From NCBI GenBank assembly GCA_945877355.1, contig CAMCRT010000010.1, positions 1-45,336 on the forward strand: a stretch of 45,336 nucleotides of DNA. The letters run 5' to 3'. The DNA is from an uncultured Mitsuokella sp. GTDB taxonomy: Bacteria > Bacillota > Negativicutes > Selenomonadales > Selenomonadaceae. Both the position numbers and the translations under genes were made by a program. A model generated the notes under the pieces. That model had not been told where the DNA came from. It did no database searches and worked only from the letters and a program-made list of their open reading frames with translations. This document shows, piece after piece, positions 43,532-45,336 of the stretch. Position 1 is the stretch's first letter. Every line of letters begins with the position of its first letter.

Positions 43532-44782
43532 TCATACAGAGTACCTGACCGCTTCTTGAAACGCAGGCTCCATGTTCTCAACCCCTTGCCTGCTCACTTG
43601 ATGGAGCCGAGCAATCTCCTGCCAATGGGACGCAACGATTTCAGCCATCTCCTTTACGGTGCTTTTCGCTGCTTTTTCCGAAATCTGATAGAACTCCGCC
43701 GTCTCAACAGCCAGACTGATATCGAGCAGATTGCTCTCATACGTGATGCCAAGGGATAGATTCGTGCCGTAGGGATTCGGATTGACATCGAAAAACGGCG
43801 ACAGATGCCAACCATCCTGCTCCAAGAGGAAGCCGTGATTCCGCAGGTGGTCGTCTGTATTGCTGATCAAGATATTGAATACCATCCGTTTCCACAGCTC
43901 CTGCAGGTCATTCTTCGCCTCCGCACTATGGGCGGAGAGCCAGTCGGCAATATCGAGATAAGAGACATCGTGATCCCTGTCATCCTTCTCGAGCATCGTC
44001 ATGGCCGATGCCATGTGAATCCGCTTGCCCTTCCGACGATCGAAGCGTTTGACGAGGAAGGTTGTCCCGTCCCTTGTCAGCTGCATCGCCCGGGCTTCGG
44101 GGACGCGCAGGCCGTAGCTTGCCGCCAGGTCATGGGCGACCATTTCCCAGGCCCCGGCATTCGTTTCGTCATGTTTTGAAGGAAACTTCGCAATCCAAAG
44201 AGCCCCCTGCTCATCCTGAACGGTTGCCTTCGGTCGTGCCCCGCCAAGGGATGAGCCTGGTGCCAGCAGCATTGAAAGCCACGCCGCTTCTACGCCCCGT
44301 TCCTGCTCGAAATTCCAAGAAGCATCCTGCAATTTGCGCAGCTCCGTCCAGGGCGGTGCGGCGAGCGCATCGTCGTCCGCCAGGAATGCTCCTTCCGGCG
44401 AGGTCTTGAAGCGCAATGCGCCCATACGCCCTTCGTCATGAACCCCAAGGAGATAGTCACTCTCCAGCAAAGCGGCCGGCTTGCGGCCTTCTTTTTTTGC
44501 CAGAAGCGCCTCACGCCGCTTCATCAGAACCCGTCCCCACCGGTTCGGGCAGGAATCGGAGAACATCCCGAAAAAGTGCGTCCCGGCATATTGCCGTCCG
44601 TAGGTGTCTGCATAAATCTGCGGATCGAGAAAAAGCTTGTCTCCCGCACGCTCCAGATATTCCTTCGACCATTCAAAGGAATAGACTTCCCGGCCACGCT
44701 CATTCTGAACATTGAGGTCGCCGATATAGAGCTGGTCGTGCCAGGCATCATCCAGATAGCACAGAATCCTCTTATTCCTCAT
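43532..44782 (-). CDS. hipA: HipA-family serine/threonine kinase toxin
   Basis: Kinase toxin of a type II toxin-antitoxin module; relatives phosphorylate glutamyl- or tryptophanyl-tRNA synthetase and cause dormancy. The Ser-containing loop GSSLGGARPK (176-185), K199 in WIAKF, RIHMASAMTML, the catalytic loop ISNTDDHLRNHGF (306-318) and the metal motif SPFFDVNP (D332) are all present, so it looks intact. 416 residues. It overlaps hipB by 11 bases. The toxin lies downstream of the antitoxin, as is usual. Confidence 0.93.
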   Translation of the reverse strand: MRNKRILCYLDDAWHDQLYIGDLNVQNERGREVYSFEWSKEYLERAGDKLFLDPQIYADTYGRQYAGTHFFGMFSDSCPNRWGRVLMKRREALLAKKEGRKPAALLESDYLLGVHDEGRMGALRFKTSPEGAFLADDDALAAPPWTELRKLQDASWNFEQERGVEAAWLSMLLAPGSSLGGARPKATVQDEQGALWIAKFPSKHDETNAGAWEMVAHDLAASYGLRVPEARAMQLTRDGTTFLVKRFDRRKGKRIHMASAMTMLEKDDRDHDVSYLDIADWLSAHSAEAKNDLQELWKRMVFNILISNTDDHLRNHGFLLEQDGWHLSPFFDVNPNPYGTNLSLGITYESNLLDISLAVETAEFYQISEKAAKSTVKEMAEIVASHWQEIARLHQVSRQGVENMEPAFQEAVRYSV

Positions 44783-45101
44783 GTTTCCGTTCCTTCTTCG
44801 ATGCGCGGGCTCTGATCTTCAATCCCAAGTCCTGCAGGAGCCGCCCCTTCTTGTCGTCCTTGCAGATAAGCAATAGCTCCTTGTCCATGCCTTCCAGGGC
44901 GTGGAGTGCTTTGGCATAGGCCCCCATCGTGACGGATGGGCTGCCCTTTTCGATGGCCCAGATGGTCGTGCGGCCAAGGCCGGATCTGTCGGCAATGACG
45001 GAAACCGGGATATTCCGACGCAGGCGAGCCAGCTTGATTTGTTCCCCCATTTGCTGCAAGATACGGCCAAGACCCGGGGATAGGATAATGCGCTTTCCCA
45101 T
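44772..45101 (-). CDS. hipB: HipB-type XRE antitoxin
   Basis: 109 residues with an XRE HTH (about 18-72: GEQIKLARLRRNIPVSVIAD, then RSGLGRTTIWAIEKG) and a basic C-terminal tail that may contact HipA. Expected to neutralise HipA and repress its own promoter. TGGAGGGAG precedes the ATG. The promoter region between it and uvrB has repeats suited to autoregulation. Confidence 0.9.
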   Translation of the reverse strand: MGKRIILSPGLGRILQQMGEQIKLARLRRNIPVSVIADRSGLGRTTIWAIEKGSPSVTMGAYAKALHALEGMDKELLLICKDDKKGRLLQDLGLKIRARASKKERKHEE

Positions 45102-45121
45102 TTTTCTCCCTCCATATAACG

Positions 45122-45181
45122 TTCACTTTTACAAATATTATACGGAGATTCGTTTGTAAATGCAAACATTACTTCACTTTT
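45122..45181 (-). promoter_or_regulatory. hipBA promoter with candidate operators
   Basis: Minus strand TTGCAT (45165-45160), 17 bases, TATAAT (45142-45137). The inverted repeat GTTTG-N6-CAAAC (45152-45167) covers the -35. Two direct copies of TTCACTTTT (45122-45130 and 45173-45181) flank the promoter. These are plausible HipB sites. Confidence 0.5.
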
Positions 45182-45336
45182 TCACGGCGGGCATTTCGCC
45201 CTCCAGCTCCAGGATCATATCTCTTAGCTCTGCCGCCCGCTCGAATTCCAGGGCGCGACTGGCGGCTTGCATTTCGGCTAGCAGCGACTTTACGAGGCTC
45301 TCCTTCTGCTTCTTGGAGAGCTTCTTCTTTTTGCCC
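45174..45336 (-). CDS. uvrB: UvrB excinuclease subunit, C-terminal end (partial)
   Basis: The frame enters from the right edge and stops at 45174. The 53 visible residues are a basic KKKKLSKKQKE linker and a UVR domain (SLLAEMQAASRALEFERAAE, then LRDMILELEGE), the UvrC-contact helix pair at the end of UvrB. Identity rests on this domain alone; UvrC also has a UVR motif but internally, and Clp-type proteins carry one in another context. Confidence 0.8.
   Translation of the reverse strand, partial: GKKKKLSKKQKESLVKSLLAEMQAASRALEFERAAELRDMILELEGEMPAVKK

Overview
The window reads as chromosomal DNA of a diderm Firmicute, most likely a Negativicute of the Selenomonas/Mitsuokella type. Strong AGGAGG-type ribosome sites, frequent TTG starts, an ANTAR response regulator and reverse rubrerythrin point to an anaerobic Firmicute. 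Two large type V autotransporters with a C-terminal beta-barrel ending in Phe require an outer membrane. Most genes are GC-rich. The Rpn-like genes, the 17.5-18.5 kb island and the start of one autotransporter are visibly poorer in GC. Species is inference; no rRNA or tRNA was seen.

Layout. 1-2.7 kb: a truncated and an intact Rpn/PD-(D/E)XK nuclease-family gene flanking a frameshifted EamA permease. 2.7-7.5 kb: a minus-strand operon tsaE-tsaB-rimI-tsaD (tRNA t6A synthesis) that runs straight into a sensor kinase/ANTAR regulator pair. 7.5-10.7 kb: reverse rubrerythrin, an HD-GYP c-di-GMP phosphodiesterase and deoD. 10.7-23.2 kb: two autotransporters whose barrel coding sequence is identical over about 700 bp. 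The first is broken by one in-frame amber codon and has ATT where its sister has ATG. Between them sits a two-gene module encoding a retropepsin-like DTGA protein.

23.4-40.1 kb: a large minus-strand molybdenum block, read from right to left. It holds molybdate uptake (modA, modC, modB), a molybdopterin-binding protein, moeA, moaA, a MOSC-MogA fusion, a MobA-MobB-MoaC triple fusion, then the respiratory nitrate reductase narGHJI and narK. Metal import, cofactor assembly and the enzyme that uses the cofactor are therefore adjacent. The modA leader looks like a riboswitch or attenuator, and a hairpin between modA and modC can make ModA more abundant than the permease.

Between moaC and narG lies the most interesting item: a compact locus with every element of a Fst/par-like type I toxin-antitoxin system. 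It has a 29-codon membrane peptide with a strong ribosome site, a convergent RNA of about 80 nt with its own promoter, a shared bidirectional terminator, and a 13-nt repeat that makes the RNA complementary to codons 4-8 of the peptide gene.

40.4-45.3 kb: a polysaccharide deacetylase, an HTH gene followed by a Tat-exported metallo-beta-lactamase-fold protein, a 200-bp REP-pair/MITE-like element, a small Cys-cluster protein, hipBA and the 3' end of uvrB. A second structured inverted repeat of about 190 bp lies between modB and the molybdopterin-binding gene.
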